DNA of 64,000 nt from contig NZ_FOZS01000005.1 in assembly GCF_900116205.1 (NCBI RefSeq), forward strand, positions 1-64,000. The letters run 5' to 3'. Every line of letters starts with the position of its first letter. Position 1 is the stretch's first letter. A model generated the notes under the pieces. That model was given only the letters and a program-made list of their open reading frames with translations. It was not told where the DNA came from and made no database searches. The DNA comes from Halostagnicola kamekurae (GTDB lineage: Archaea; Halobacteriota; Halobacteria; Halobacteriales; Natrialbaceae). The position numbers and the translations under genes are program-made. Shown piece after piece: positions 35,470 through 44,555 of the stretch.

Positions 35470-36894
35470 CTATAAGGTACGAACCTTAAACCCGTACCGC
35501 GTCACACCCTCCTGTGTGTAGATACGACGGATTGTGGTCTCGATCCGTTCGCCGACTTCGAATGCGTCAGGGGTAGCATCGGTCCCCATCGCCACAATGC
35601 TTGCAGTTTCGTCGCCGCTCTTTGTCTCGAGGGCCACGATCATCGCCGCGTAGTCGCCTGAGCGGGCCTGTTGTTCGGTAAACTCCGGTGGAGCGCCTCC
35701 TTGAGAAATAGTAGTTACGGCCTCGATCGTACCCTCACCGGGGAGTTCAACAGGTTCGTAGTCGACGAGCGATTCACAGTCAGCACATGCTCCCTCTGGT
35801 GGGAACGAGAGTGCGCCGCAGTTAGGGCAGCGGCCAGCCTCAAGGCGGTAGCGCTGGGCGATCGATCGGCGCCACGATGGGACGCTGACGTATGCGCCAC
35901 CGCCGGAGGGTGGTCCGGTCGTGACGACGCCGCGCTGGCGCAGATACTCCACGTAAGAGAGGTTTCCGTCGCCCTCAAGCGTGGTGTTCGCCGGAACGTC
36001 ACCACTAGTTTCTACGACGAGTGCGTCCGCGCCCGCGCCGCTACCGTGGGAGACCGCAAGAACGGAGTTAGCGCCGCCCGCGAGCACCGTCGCTAGCGAA
36101 ACCGGGACGCTCGCAGCGCCCAGATCGCCCAAGTCGTGGACCGTTGCGGCTGCCCGGATCTCATCAGTACTGACGCTCGCCGCGCTCGCTGCGCGGTAGG
36201 GGAGTTTGCCATCGGGTGCCTGGATCGCGGCTGTTTCTGGGTCCAAACTGACCTCAAGGCCGTCGACGGCACCACCGATCGTCTCGAGGAACGCTTGCCG
36301 ATCGTACTGGGTGATACCCAGTCCTTGTGTCTCGTCCTCACCGCTGTTGCGGAACCGCGTTCCCGGATACGGCACCGAGTACTCGGCACGGTCGATGATC
36401 TCGGCTGGCCCATTGCGCTCGAGGACGAACGCAGCACTGCCGGCACCGGCAGCGTGGTCCATCCCGCCGTCGGGGTCGCCCCTCGGCGCATCGGCCGCAA
36501 TTACGAGTCCGGTGGTTGCGTCGGCGCCGACGGCGTCCATTCCGGCCCAGAGCGCGCGCGTTCCGGCGCGCGTACTTCCGGTAAAGAGCTGACGAGTCGC
36601 CGAATCGGGGAGTGCGAGCATCGCACCCAGTCGCACGGTTATGTCCTCCTCGGCTGCAGGCGGTCTCGAGGAGGCAAAGGCGAGCCAGTCGACGGCTGCG
36701 GGACCGATGTCGGCGGCTTCGAGGGCCCGTGTGGCAGCCTCATAGCCCATCGTCAGGGCATCCTCGTCGGCTGAGGTGACTGCTTTCTGGGTTACACCGG
36801 CAGCGTGAAACTGGCCCCACGCTTCCTCAAATGCTTCGGACGTAATACGGAAGCGGGGTGCGTACGCGCCTACGCTAGTGATTGCGGGCATCAC
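35470..36894 (-). CDS. Thiolase-fold (HMG-CoA-synthase-like) protein fused to DUF35
   Basis: 474 aa. Residues 1-320 have the ketosynthase III/HMGS fold (SVGAYAPRFRI, GAGSAAFVLERNG, and the Gly-rich AVSHGSGAGADALV). Residues about 335-474 form a DUF35 unit: zinc ribbon CPNCGALSFPPEGACADC plus an OB-fold. Where HMG-CoA synthases have a nucleophilic Cys, this reads TGSTRAGTRA, so the usual Cys is absent and the protein may be a non-catalytic or acyl-binding partner of the thiolase. It overlaps the upstream thiolase gene by 4 nt. Thiolase/DUF35 complexes channel acyl-CoA in archaea. Confidence 0.82.
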   Translation of the reverse strand: MMPAITSVGAYAPRFRITSEAFEEAWGQFHAAGVTQKAVTSADEDALTMGYEAATRALEAADIGPAAVDWLAFASSRPPAAEEDITVRLGAMLALPDSATRQLFTGSTRAGTRALWAGMDAVGADATTGLVIAADAPRGDPDGGMDHAAGAGSAAFVLERNGPAEIIDRAEYSVPYPGTRFRNSGEDETQGLGITQYDRQAFLETIGGAVDGLEVSLDPETAAIQAPDGKLPYRAASAASVSTDEIRAAATVHDLGDLGAASVPVSLATVLAGGANSVLAVSHGSGAGADALVVETSGDVPANTTLEGDGNLSYVEYLRQRGVVTTGPPSGGGAYVSVPSWRRSIAQRYRLEAGRCPNCGALSFPPEGACADCESLVDYEPVELPGEGTIEAVTTISQGGAPPEFTEQQARSGDYAAMIVALETKSGDETASIVAMGTDATPDAFEVGERIETTIRRIYTQEGVTRYGFKVRTL

Positions 36895-38069
36895 GCGCTC
36901 ACCTCCGCCTCCTTTTCAAATACATGAACGACGGCTGCACCGCCGCTCCCGCCGACATTGTGAGTAAGTCCCCGAGTCGGGTTTTCGACTTGTCGCTCTC
37001 CCGCCTCGCCAGAGAGTTGTTTGAACACCTCGACGACCTGGCCAGCACCGGTCGCGCCGATTGGGTGTCCCTTCGATTTGAGGCCACCGGAAGTGTTGAC
37101 GGGGAGGTTGCCGCCGAGTTTGGTCGCGCCGGACTCAATGAGGTTGCCCGCCTCCCCGCGTTCGCAGAAGCCTAAGTCCTCATAGGCCAGTAGTTCGGCG
37201 ATCGCAAAGCAGTCGTGGACCTCCGCGAAGTCGAGATTGTCGGGTCCGACATTGGCCATCTCGTACGCTGACTCGGCTGCCTGCTGGCTCGCCGGTACGC
37301 CTGTGTACGTGTCGCGCTGGTAGAGGCCAACGCTGTCGCTACCGGCACCGACTCCGGCAATCCGAATCGGGTCATCCGTGTAATCATCAACAACATCCTC
37401 GCTGACGATCAGCGCACAGGCCGCACCGTCCGAGGTCGGACAACAGTGATAGAGATTGAGCGGGTCTGCGACGACCGGTGCAGACTGGGCGTCCTCAAGC
37501 GAACACTCGAATCCTAATTGGGCATGGGGATTCTTCGCGCCGTTCGAGTGGTTCTTGACGGCGACACGGGAGAGGTGTTCGCGTGTGGTCCCGTACCGTT
37601 CCATATGGACGCTGGCCATTTGGGCATAAACGCCGGAGAACGTGGTGCCGGAGAGGCGTTCCCACTCGGTCTCACCCGAGACGCCGAGCCAGTACTTTGT
37701 GGCGTCGGAGCTCATGTCGGACATGATCTCGAAGCCGCCCGCCAGCACAACGTCTGCCATCCCCGATTTGACGGCTTGGACAGCCTGTCGGGTCGCAAAT
37801 CCGCTGGCTGCACAGGCGTTCTCGACGCGTGTACAGGGGATGCCACCAAGACCGACGTGTTCGGTCACTGCGGGCCCCGAGAGGCCGAGTTGGCGACCAC
37901 CGACACCTAGGTTACCGATAAACGTCTCGTCAATGTCATCGCCGTCGATCCCGTTTGGAACACTTTCCGTCGCCGCTTCGAATGCCGTCCGGAACAGCGA
38001 CCGGTAGCTCTTCTCTGGAAAAGCTCCATAGTCCGACTGCCCCGCACCGACGAGATACGTGTCTCGCAT
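36891..38069 (-). CDS. SCP-x-type thiolase family acetyl-CoA acyltransferase
   Basis: 392 aa from ATG 38069, chosen because AGGAG lies about 11 nt before it and the alternative ATG at 38093 falls inside a TATA-like CTTATATG. Active-site Cys in ENACAASGF, HDCFAIAE, and the C-terminal GHPIGATGAGQ with the HNVGGSGG loop are all present. It would cleave 3-ketoacyl-CoA with CoA. It is translationally coupled to the DUF35 fusion gene, as for archaeal thiolase-DUF35 pairs. Confidence 0.92.
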   Translation of the reverse strand: MRDTYLVGAGQSDYGAFPEKSYRSLFRTAFEAATESVPNGIDGDDIDETFIGNLGVGGRQLGLSGPAVTEHVGLGGIPCTRVENACAASGFATRQAVQAVKSGMADVVLAGGFEIMSDMSSDATKYWLGVSGETEWERLSGTTFSGVYAQMASVHMERYGTTREHLSRVAVKNHSNGAKNPHAQLGFECSLEDAQSAPVVADPLNLYHCCPTSDGAACALIVSEDVVDDYTDDPIRIAGVGAGSDSVGLYQRDTYTGVPASQQAAESAYEMANVGPDNLDFAEVHDCFAIAELLAYEDLGFCERGEAGNLIESGATKLGGNLPVNTSGGLKSKGHPIGATGAGQVVEVFKQLSGEAGERQVENPTRGLTHNVGGSGGAAVVHVFEKEAEVSA

Positions 38070-38163
38070 ATCTATTACTCCTGTTGAATTCATATAAGGA
38101 TACTGTTATTGAGGAGAATGGCCACTGTCTATTAGATGTGGCACCATCACTATCTAGATATCA

Positions 38164-38320
38164 TACGCTCTTGTGTAGCCCATTGTTGATGTAGAGCTGT
38201 CTTGCAATTCTATGCTGGTTTTGTGGAAATAGACTTTGAGAACAAAGTTACTTATAGGAATAGTTTTGTCCTCACCGTAGTAGTCGCGTCTGTATCAACA
38301 ATCTCCTACGGAAGAGCGTA
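38164..38320. mobile_element. MITE-B2, 157-bp TA-flanked element
   Basis: TACGCTCTTGTGTAGCCCAT on the left and GGAAGAGCGTA on the right, starting and ending with TA. It has the same length as MITE-B1 and shares interior segments (AATTCT, GTATCAACAATCT). No ORF. It lies in the upstream region of the thiolase operon, so it could affect that promoter region. Confidence 0.85.
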
Positions 38321-38539
38321 AGTCTATTACATGTCTATCGGTTCGTTTCGGGGAAATCAAATCGATTTCAATAGTAAGATTCGTCTGTGGAGTGGTGGGG
38401 AGATTTGTTTGATATTGTGGGTTAACGTCGAGTATCGGATTCAATTATTTGATTCTTACCGTCACTGAACACTATCTATCCCCACTCATTCTCGAAAGGG
38501 CATATCATTAATAGGGTGGAGCGCTGATATGTGAATTGA
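38321..38539. other. Upstream region of the universal stress gene
   Basis: AT-rich, no ORF; it probably holds the promoter of the stress-protein gene. Confidence 0.35.
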
Positions 38540-38974
38540 ATGGTAATCGTTGCAGCTGTGGATCGATCCGATCCACACGAAGGCGTTGTCGAAGAGGCGA
38601 ACAAATTAGCGGTCGCGTTCGAAAAGCCGTTACACGTCGTTCACGTCTTAAACCGTGGTTCATTCCTCAAATTAGAACGGGCAAGTGTCGAGAAGGAGGG
38701 TGAGTCAGTCCCAGTGGATAAAGTACGGTCGATGGCGAAAGAAATCGCGGCGGACGCCACCGACGGCATCACGCCCGATGCAGAAGCAGTCGGATTAGTC
38801 GGTGATCCGGCCGATAAAGTGGTCGAGTACGCTGATCAGAACGACGCCTCGTACATCGTCGTTGGAGGTCGGAAACGATCCCCAGTCGGAAAAGCGCTAT
38901 TCGGCAGTGTAACGCAGTCTATATTACTCGACACATCGCGACCGGTGGTTACTATCACGGACGGCAGTAGTTAG
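38540..38974 (+). CDS. Universal stress protein (UspA family)
   Basis: 144 aa, one Usp domain. ATP-binding signature G-2x-G-9x-G-S/T as VGGRKRSPVGKALFGSV, and the N-terminal strand with Asp (IVAAVDRSD). These dimeric cytoplasmic proteins bind ATP or AMP and respond to stress or starvation; they are often near catabolic genes in haloarchaea. It is a single gene with an apparently short leader. Confidence 0.88.
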   Translation: MVIVAAVDRSDPHEGVVEEANKLAVAFEKPLHVVHVLNRGSFLKLERASVEKEGESVPVDKVRSMAKEIAADATDGITPDAEAVGLVGDPADKVVEYADQNDASYIVVGGRKRSPVGKALFGSVTQSILLDTSRPVVTITDGSS

Positions 38975-39080
38975 CATCTGTGCTCGGCGAGTGGACAAGG
39001 TATACTATACCATTGTCAGGCCTGCTATTTTTAGGAATATAATGGTACTCTCGCGAGATGAACCCCTCGATTTGAGGCAG

Positions 39081-39497
39081 TTAGTGGCGGATCGTCGCGT
39101 CGCCGTCAAGAACAACCGTGCCATCAGCGTTCTCGACGGAGATATCCACTTCAGCCGTCATTTCACCGTTATCACTGTCTATCTTGGATACTTTACCGGT
39201 TACAATCAGGCTATCACCAGGTCGAACAGTGTTCACGAAACGAGTACGGAATCGCGTCACTGTCCGTACTGGCACCCACTGCGTGAGCGCAGATGATGCG
39301 ATTCCGGCAATGAGCATCCCCGGCGCAATTACTCCATCCTGACCTCCTTGTTTAACGAACTCGTCACTGTGATGAAGTGGATTAAAGTCACCACTCGCAC
39401 CGAGATACCGAACGATTTCTGTTCTGCTGAGTTGATCGATCTGAAGAGTGGGCATAGCGTCTCCAACTGAGAGGCTATCGCAATCTAGTGCCTTCAT
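39081..39497 (-). CDS. MaoC-like (R)-enoyl-CoA hydratase, catalytic half
   Basis: 138 aa hot-dog protein with the hydratase-2 motif as YLGASGDFNPLHHSDEFVKQ (catalytic Asp and His) and GVIAPGMLIAGIASSALTQW. It hydrates trans-2-enoyl-CoA. It overlaps the preceding gene by 4 nt (39494-39497). The preceding gene is the FAS1-like half without this motif, so the two probably form a heteromeric enzyme, as with mycobacterial HadAB. Confidence 0.88.
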   Translation of the reverse strand: MKALDCDSLSVGDAMPTLQIDQLSRTEIVRYLGASGDFNPLHHSDEFVKQGGQDGVIAPGMLIAGIASSALTQWVPVRTVTRFRTRFVNTVRPGDSLIVTGKVSKIDSDNGEMTAEVDISVENADGTVVLDGDATIRH

Positions 39498-39988
39498 ATG
39501 TTGTCACTTCCCCGTTCAATTCGGGTTCGCCGTTCAGTAACGACGGTTTCATCGTTTTGGTTCGTGTAGGTCGTCTCTAGCACCGCAAACGTAAGCGTTC
39601 GACCGTCACCACCGGTTTTCTGATAAACGTCAGTAAGTCGCGTGACTCCATCGATCGAATCGCCGACGGTTACGGGTCGTCCGTATTCGTACTCCTGCTC
39701 CCCGTGGACGGTCCGCTCGGGATCGAAGCCGAGATCGAAACCGAAGGAGGAATCATCGTCACCATGCCTATAACGAGGGAAGTAACCTACTCGTGTGAAC
39801 GTGAGCGGCGCCGGGATGTCATTGTAACCAGTTTCTTTCGCTGCTTTACGTTCATAGAATACTGGGTTCTGGTTCTTCGTCGCACGTGCAAACTCAGCTA
39901 CTTTCCCAGCCTCAACATTAAGCCCAGTTACCGTCTGACGTCTCTCTCCGACGAGTTCTTGAAGTTCCTGAAGAGATTTTTCGGGCAT
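39494..39988 (-). CDS. FAS1-like/MaoC N-terminal hot-dog protein
   Basis: 164 aa from ATG 39988, 5 nt after the thioesterase stop; a longer start at 40030 overlaps that gene and is less likely. It has AEFARATKNQNPVFYERKAA and the PAPLTFTRVGYF pattern of the FAS1-like dehydratase domain. It has no catalytic D-x4-H motif and is expected to supply the substrate tunnel for the MaoC half encoded next. Confidence 0.82.
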   Translation of the reverse strand: MPEKSLQELQELVGERRQTVTGLNVEAGKVAEFARATKNQNPVFYERKAAKETGYNDIPAPLTFTRVGYFPRYRHGDDDSSFGFDLGFDPERTVHGEQEYEYGRPVTVGDSIDGVTRLTDVYQKTGGDGRTLTFAVLETTYTNQNDETVVTERRTRIERGSDNI

Positions 39989-39993
39989 GGTGT

Positions 39994-40392
39994 TCAGAGT
40001 TCCTCGTGGTTCTCGATCCTGCGTCGCCAAGCAGACGGGATTGATTTGGAGTGTCCCCCTGCACGATCATATACTACCTGTATCGTCTCAGCTCTCGCTA
40101 CGGTTTTTCCGTCCAATTGGAAGGAGTACTCCATCGTGATACTAGAGGCGCCAAGATTAGTCACCTGTACTTCGATATCTACGGTGTCATCACGAGTAAT
40201 TTCGTCGGCATAGTCGATGGACATGTGGACGATAACAGTGTTGGCTTCTCTGAGGTCGTACTCTAATACTTCCTCGTAATAGCTCGCACGCGCCTCTGCG
40301 AGAAAATTTGGGTACTTAGTATTGTTAACATGGCCCGTCGAATCGATATCTTGAAACCGAACGGGTATCGAGGTGATGTGTGTATCACTCAT
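39994..40392 (-). CDS. Acyl-CoA thioesterase (4HBT family)
   Basis: About 132 aa from MSDTHITSIP; an upstream start at 40410 is in frame. The 4-hydroxybenzoyl-CoA thioesterase motif is clear: VRFQDIDSTGHVNNTKYPNF, with the catalytic Asp and G-H-V-N-N. It would release a free acid from a CoA thioester. It is the first of three coupled hot-dog genes and follows tctA by about 130 nt. Confidence 0.87.
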   Translation of the reverse strand: MSDTHITSIPVRFQDIDSTGHVNNTKYPNFLAEARASYYEEVLEYDLREANTVIVHMSIDYADEITRDDTVDIEVQVTNLGASSITMEYSFQLDGKTVARAETIQVVYDRAGGHSKSIPSAWRRRIENHEEL

Positions 40393-40520
40393 CACCATGT
40401 AGTACCTCATCGGCGAGTATAAATACCGCGGATATAGGGTGAAAACGGCGGCAAACTATCTACAAAGATCCGGAAGCAGTATTCCTATAAATTACTACGC
40501 CGTCCCGAGACGATATCCGT

Positions 40521-42011
40521 CTATGCGGCCCACTTTTCGCGTTGTTTCTTCACAACCGGTCCAAGGGTCAACGCTATGATTGCGATGACGATTAGCAACG
40601 AGAGAGGTTGGTTTACGAAGACCATTAGGGATCCATCGGACAAGACGAGAGATCGCGCAAGATTTTCCTCGGCGATCGGACCGAGGACGATTCCCAACAC
40701 AAGGCCGATGATCGAGTAGTTATACTTCTTCATATAGTAGCCGATAATCCCAAGGAGGAACACGGAGAATACATCAAGCCAGTTCACCCTGAGCATATAG
40801 CTACCAACGACACCGAGAACGATAATCGCGGGAATAATAATATCAGTGTCAACTTTTGTCAGATATCCCATTCGGCTGATGAACGTTAACCCGATCCCCA
40901 GAATGATGAAGTTCCCGAGGAAAAGCGCGAGAAACACCGTGTACGTGGTCGACAGGCCTGAAGAAAACAGGTTCGGTCCCGGTTGAAGGCCATGCATGAT
41001 GAGCCCACCAAGGAGAACTGCAGTCGATCCGCTTCCGGGGATACCGAACGAGAACGTCGGAATGAGCGATCCGGGGATCGTCGCGTTGTTCGCGGACTCT
41101 GCCGCGATAACTCCTTCGTGACTTCCCTCTCCAAACGAATCCGAATCCTTCGAAGAGCGGAGTGCTTCCGCATAAGAGACGAATGTCGATACTGTCGAAC
41201 CAGCGCCAGGAACGGCACCAATACCCATCCCGATGAGACTGGACTTGGCAACTAACAACGGCCGTTCCAACACGGATTTGACTCCAGACTTAATCGAACC
41301 ACTGAGTTCCGAGGATTCCTTTGCGACGGTACCCTCTTCACCGGCTAGGTTAATCATTTCTGCAAGTGCGAAGAGCCCGATAAGGGCGGCGACGAAACTT
41401 ATACCGTCGTAGAGCTGGTAATAACCGAAGGTATAGCGTTGCTGGGGCACCATTGGTGCGATGCCGACCGTCGCGATGAGAAGGCCGAACATTCCAGAAA
41501 CGATGCCCTTAGCAAGCGAACCGCGTGCAACGATGGCAATCATCGAGATACCTAAAAGCGAGATCAGGAAGTACTCGGGCGACCCAAACAGTAACACCAT
41601 CCGAACGAGGAACGGAGAAATGAGAACGAGAATAATGATGGTGATGAAGCCGCCGATGGTCGACGAAACAGCCGACATCGCAAGAGCGGTCACTGCCTCT
41701 CCCTTTCTGGAAAGAGGATACCCGTCAAGTGTCGTGGCTGCGGCGGCCGAGGTTCCAGGAGCATTGAGCAGAATCGCCGCGATACTGCCCCCGTACATTG
41801 CACCGCTGTAAATGCTTACGAGTAGGATAATCGCATTTACGCCGCTAAGCGGTAGTGTGAGTGGAAGAACGAGCGCCATACCGAGCGATCCACCGATGCC
41901 TGGGAGCGAACCGACAAAAATTCCGAAGAGCACCCCAACCGTCAGCCAGAGGACAGGCTCTCCTGTGGAGATCGTCTGAAGCGCCTCAACGAATGCTGTT
42001 GACATCGACAT
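40521..42011 (-). CDS. tctA: Tripartite tricarboxylate transporter large membrane subunit TctA
   Basis: 496 aa, about 11-12 membrane segments. The family sequence GIFVGSLPGIGGSLGMALVL lies near residue 30, and the half-repeat equivalent GIGAVPGAGSTVSTFVSYAE near 265. It forms the Na+/H+-driven channel for carboxylates delivered by TctC. It starts 4 nt after tctB ends, so the two are coupled. Confidence 0.93.
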   Translation of the reverse strand: MSMSTAFVEALQTISTGEPVLWLTVGVLFGIFVGSLPGIGGSLGMALVLPLTLPLSGVNAIILLVSIYSGAMYGGSIAAILLNAPGTSAAAATTLDGYPLSRKGEAVTALAMSAVSSTIGGFITIIILVLISPFLVRMVLLFGSPEYFLISLLGISMIAIVARGSLAKGIVSGMFGLLIATVGIAPMVPQQRYTFGYYQLYDGISFVAALIGLFALAEMINLAGEEGTVAKESSELSGSIKSGVKSVLERPLLVAKSSLIGMGIGAVPGAGSTVSTFVSYAEALRSSKDSDSFGEGSHEGVIAAESANNATIPGSLIPTFSFGIPGSGSTAVLLGGLIMHGLQPGPNLFSSGLSTTYTVFLALFLGNFIILGIGLTFISRMGYLTKVDTDIIIPAIIVLGVVGSYMLRVNWLDVFSVFLLGIIGYYMKKYNYSIIGLVLGIVLGPIAEENLARSLVLSDGSLMVFVNQPLSLLIVIAIIALTLGPVVKKQREKWAA

Positions 42012-42014
42012 GGT

Positions 42015-42614
42015 TTAACCTACGAACACCCCTGTATTGAGTCGAATATTGAGGATCAGTATAAACAAGTACACAATCGCATAGGACCCAAGCGTCAATC
42101 CGATCGTTACGTACCACTTGTGCCTCACCGCCAACGAATACGCCAGCGCAAATATTGGCGACGCAAATAGGAATCCGATGAGATATGATAACAGCACGTA
42201 TCCGGCTGTCAGGACGACAAGGATGAACCGCTTACTCCGTATTGTACTATCAAGAGAATCAATCTCAGACGGGCCAGTTGTTCCAGCGTCTGAATCTACT
42301 CTTGAAGCTTCATTGGCTGTCTCGGTGGCTTCTCGCTTATTACTCACTTCTTCGACCTCCTCTTCATGCGAGCCAAATATATCTCCGGAATCGTCTGTAA
42401 ATGCGCGAAGGGGAGCTGGAAGGTAGCTGCTGAACAAGATCAGGAAAGCGCCGATCGCTGTGGCTGCAGCGCTGAACCTGGGGAATAATCCCGATGGATC
42501 TCGAAATGAGGTCGCTTCAATGAACATGTATGTCGAAGCCACTATCAGTCCGACAAGGAATACATGCTCACCAGTTATTTTTCGAAACGGGTGATCTGGC
42601 TGATTGTCAATCAT
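42015..42614 (-). CDS. tctB: Tripartite tricarboxylate transporter small membrane subunit TctB
   Basis: 199 aa from ATG 42614 (MIDNQPDHPFRK). A start at 42668 is in frame, but a TATA-like AGTATAAG lies about 35 nt upstream of 42614 inside that extension. Four membrane segments flank a long acidic loop (SHEEEVEEVSNKREATE). It is the small subunit of the TctABC system. A transposase relic now separates it from tctC, so it may be transcribed from its own promoter. Confidence 0.88.
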   Translation of the reverse strand: MIDNQPDHPFRKITGEHVFLVGLIVASTYMFIEATSFRDPSGLFPRFSAAATAIGAFLILFSSYLPAPLRAFTDDSGDIFGSHEEEVEEVSNKREATETANEASRVDSDAGTTGPSEIDSLDSTIRSKRFILVVLTAGYVLLSYLIGFLFASPIFALAYSLAVRHKWYVTIGLTLGSYAIVYLFILILNIRLNTGVFVG

Positions 42615-42649
42615 AATCAAGCACACTCTATCACACAGTCTCGCTTTGA

Positions 42650-42662
42650 TTACCTTATACTT
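42650..42662 (-). promoter_or_regulatory. TATA-like element upstream of tctB
   Basis: The minus-strand sequence AAAAAGTATAAGG lies next to the IS6 relic and 36 or more nt before the chosen tctB start. If used, the relic or its insertion site provides the promoter for tctBA. Confidence 0.35.
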
Positions 42663-42664
42663 TT

Positions 42665-43148
42665 TCATACCACGGGGAACACATCATGATATCTATTAGT
42701 ACTCAGTGGAATTGTTTCATGGTTGCCAATCCGTTCTTGATAAAGGAGATGTGGTTTGTCCAGACTCGCAATATAACCCTTCGTGTCTGTCCTCATATCG
42801 GGTAAGTTTTCGTGGAGGATTGCCATCTCCGCGAGGGTCATTGCCTGATAGTTGGGATCAGTAATGATCGTACCGACCTTCCCTGAAGGCTGTAGATCGG
42901 CCATTTGGATCCAGTTATGTACGGTTGTGCGACATCGCTCCCATGCCAGCGAGGATTGAGACGGTATCCGCCAACGGCAGTCCCACAAGATAGTGTTGAA
43001 TACTGAGTTTTATCGCAAACTTGGGTGTTACCTCTTGCTCTATAAACTCCAACTCTGGGAAACCGCTATGTTCTGTGAGGCGGACGGTTTCTTGCATGGA
43101 CATTAAGAATTGATGTCCGCTTCATCCCTCAACTTATCTGAATACTAT
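42665..43148 (-). pseudogene. IS6-family transposase remnant between tctB and tctC
   Basis: The N-terminal part is readable (LEFIEQEVTPKFAIKLSIQH, VGLPLADTVSIL), then a frameshift near 42965 leads to TTVHNWIQMADLQPSGKVGT. The core catalytic domain is absent; the rest (ITDPNYQAMTLAEMAILHEN and on) does not match IS6. The outer end AACTTATCTGAATACTATC at about 43131-43149 is a decayed IS6 end. Confidence 0.78.
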
Positions 43149-43283
43149 CAGCTACGAGAGGATGAACATTCATGTGACCGTCCAAAATACGGTATTCGAT
43201 GGCTCAAAGAAAGTCGAAATCGGTAACTCATGTAGCACGGCGTCTACCGTTCACGACGACCTTGTCTTGTATAAGACAGGTTA

Positions 43284-44279
43284 TTACTCGCGGAGTTCGT
43301 CTAGATCAATTCGATCGTCAATGCTGAATGCATCTTGAATAGCCTGAGTCGTCTCTTCAGGACCGCGGAAGAGGACTTCGTTACCCGTTTCATCGGACCA
43401 CTGTTGGACTTCGTCCGAATTGATGGCCGCTTCGTATGCATCTGCTAGGGTTTGCACGCGTTCATCGGGTGTCTCGGGCGCGACACTCGCTGTTCGTGTG
43501 ATTTCCCCAGCGAAGTCCACGTCAGCCCATCCCGCATCCGATGTGGTGGGGAGATCAGGGAAAACAGTAGATCCCTGTGTAGTAAGCGCTGCGACCATAT
43601 CGATAGTCCCTTCGTCGGCGGCGCCTGCCGCTGCCGAGTCAGTCGCAACACCGGCAGGTATCTCGCCTGATGCAGCCGCCTGTATGGTCGGCCCAGAACC
43701 GTCGTAAACAACCCATTCTCCCCACTCGATGTCTCCCTGATTGCGGAGTTCAATCATCGCAGCATGGTTCGCGGCGCCAAGAGATCCCCCAAAGTCGGAC
43801 AGTTCTCCGTTCGCGTATCGGTTAGCCAGGTCTTCTGGCCCTTCTATTCCGAGTTCCGGGTTTGCGAAGATAACATACGGTGTTCGCCCATACTGACAGA
43901 CTCCCTTGAGCTTAGAGAGATCCTCGTTTGTGGGATTAAGGAGCCAGGAGATTCCTGCTGTCGGCAACGTGTGACCGACATGAGTGTATCCATCTGGTTC
44001 GGCGACGAAGGCCTCTGTGATACCAGCTATCGATTCAGCACCGGGGACGTTTTCGATCTGTACGTTGACACCCAGTTCTTCACCAACTGTCGGGAGAATT
44101 GCCCGGGCGTAGGTGTCAGACCCGCCACCTTCACCGTACGGGACAATATGCCGAATATCTTGACTCGGAAATTCTCCGCCACCACTGCCGGAACTCGGTC
44201 CGCTAATGCAGCCTGCAAATCCAATTGTTGTAGCCGCACCCATACCCCTAATGAGCATTCGCCTGTTGTAATCTACCAT
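43284..44279 (-). CDS. tctC: Tripartite tricarboxylate transporter binding protein TctC
   Basis: 331 aa. A hydrophobic signal region followed by lipobox FAGC anchors it to the outside of the membrane. The TctC fold signature is IVPYGEGGGSDTYARAILPT, with the ligand-contact region HTLPTAGISWLLNPTNEDLS. It captures a carboxylate for TctAB. It is transcribed toward tctB, with an IS6 relic in between. A dead paralogue lies at 60048-60997. Confidence 0.92.
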   Translation of the reverse strand: MVDYNRRMLIRGMGAATTIGFAGCISGPSSGSGGGEFPSQDIRHIVPYGEGGGSDTYARAILPTVGEELGVNVQIENVPGAESIAGITEAFVAEPDGYTHVGHTLPTAGISWLLNPTNEDLSKLKGVCQYGRTPYVIFANPELGIEGPEDLANRYANGELSDFGGSLGAANHAAMIELRNQGDIEWGEWVVYDGSGPTIQAAASGEIPAGVATDSAAAGAADEGTIDMVAALTTQGSTVFPDLPTTSDAGWADVDFAGEITRTASVAPETPDERVQTLADAYEAAINSDEVQQWSDETGNEVLFRGPEETTQAIQDAFSIDDRIDLDELRE

Positions 44280-44555
44280 GCAATGAAGTCCAATCAGCGT
44301 GTGGTATTAAACATTATGGATATTCATGTATGATATCGTAATATTCTGTCCCCTTCTTTATATTACAACATTCAGCACTTTATCACCCCGAAATCAATAG
44401 TCACAGGATCCAGCAATGTGTTGTAGGGTCTCACCTATAAAGATTATATGACTAGGATATAGTGATGGGGGTCTCAAGGACTGTGTGGAATCATTAGATA
44501 GCTTCGGGGAAGATCAGTAAATCGAAGGAGTTGAAGCGAGAAAATTTGGTTGTCC
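44280..44555. other. Intergenic, no gene seen
   Basis: AT-rich upstream region of tctC, joined to the left portion of an IS5 relic (from about 44510). The left inverted end of the relic is not recognisable. Confidence 0.4.

Noticed and set aside
36136-36774. 212-codon plus-strand frame within the DUF35-fusion gene
   Set aside because: Antisense shadow with no recognisable motif.
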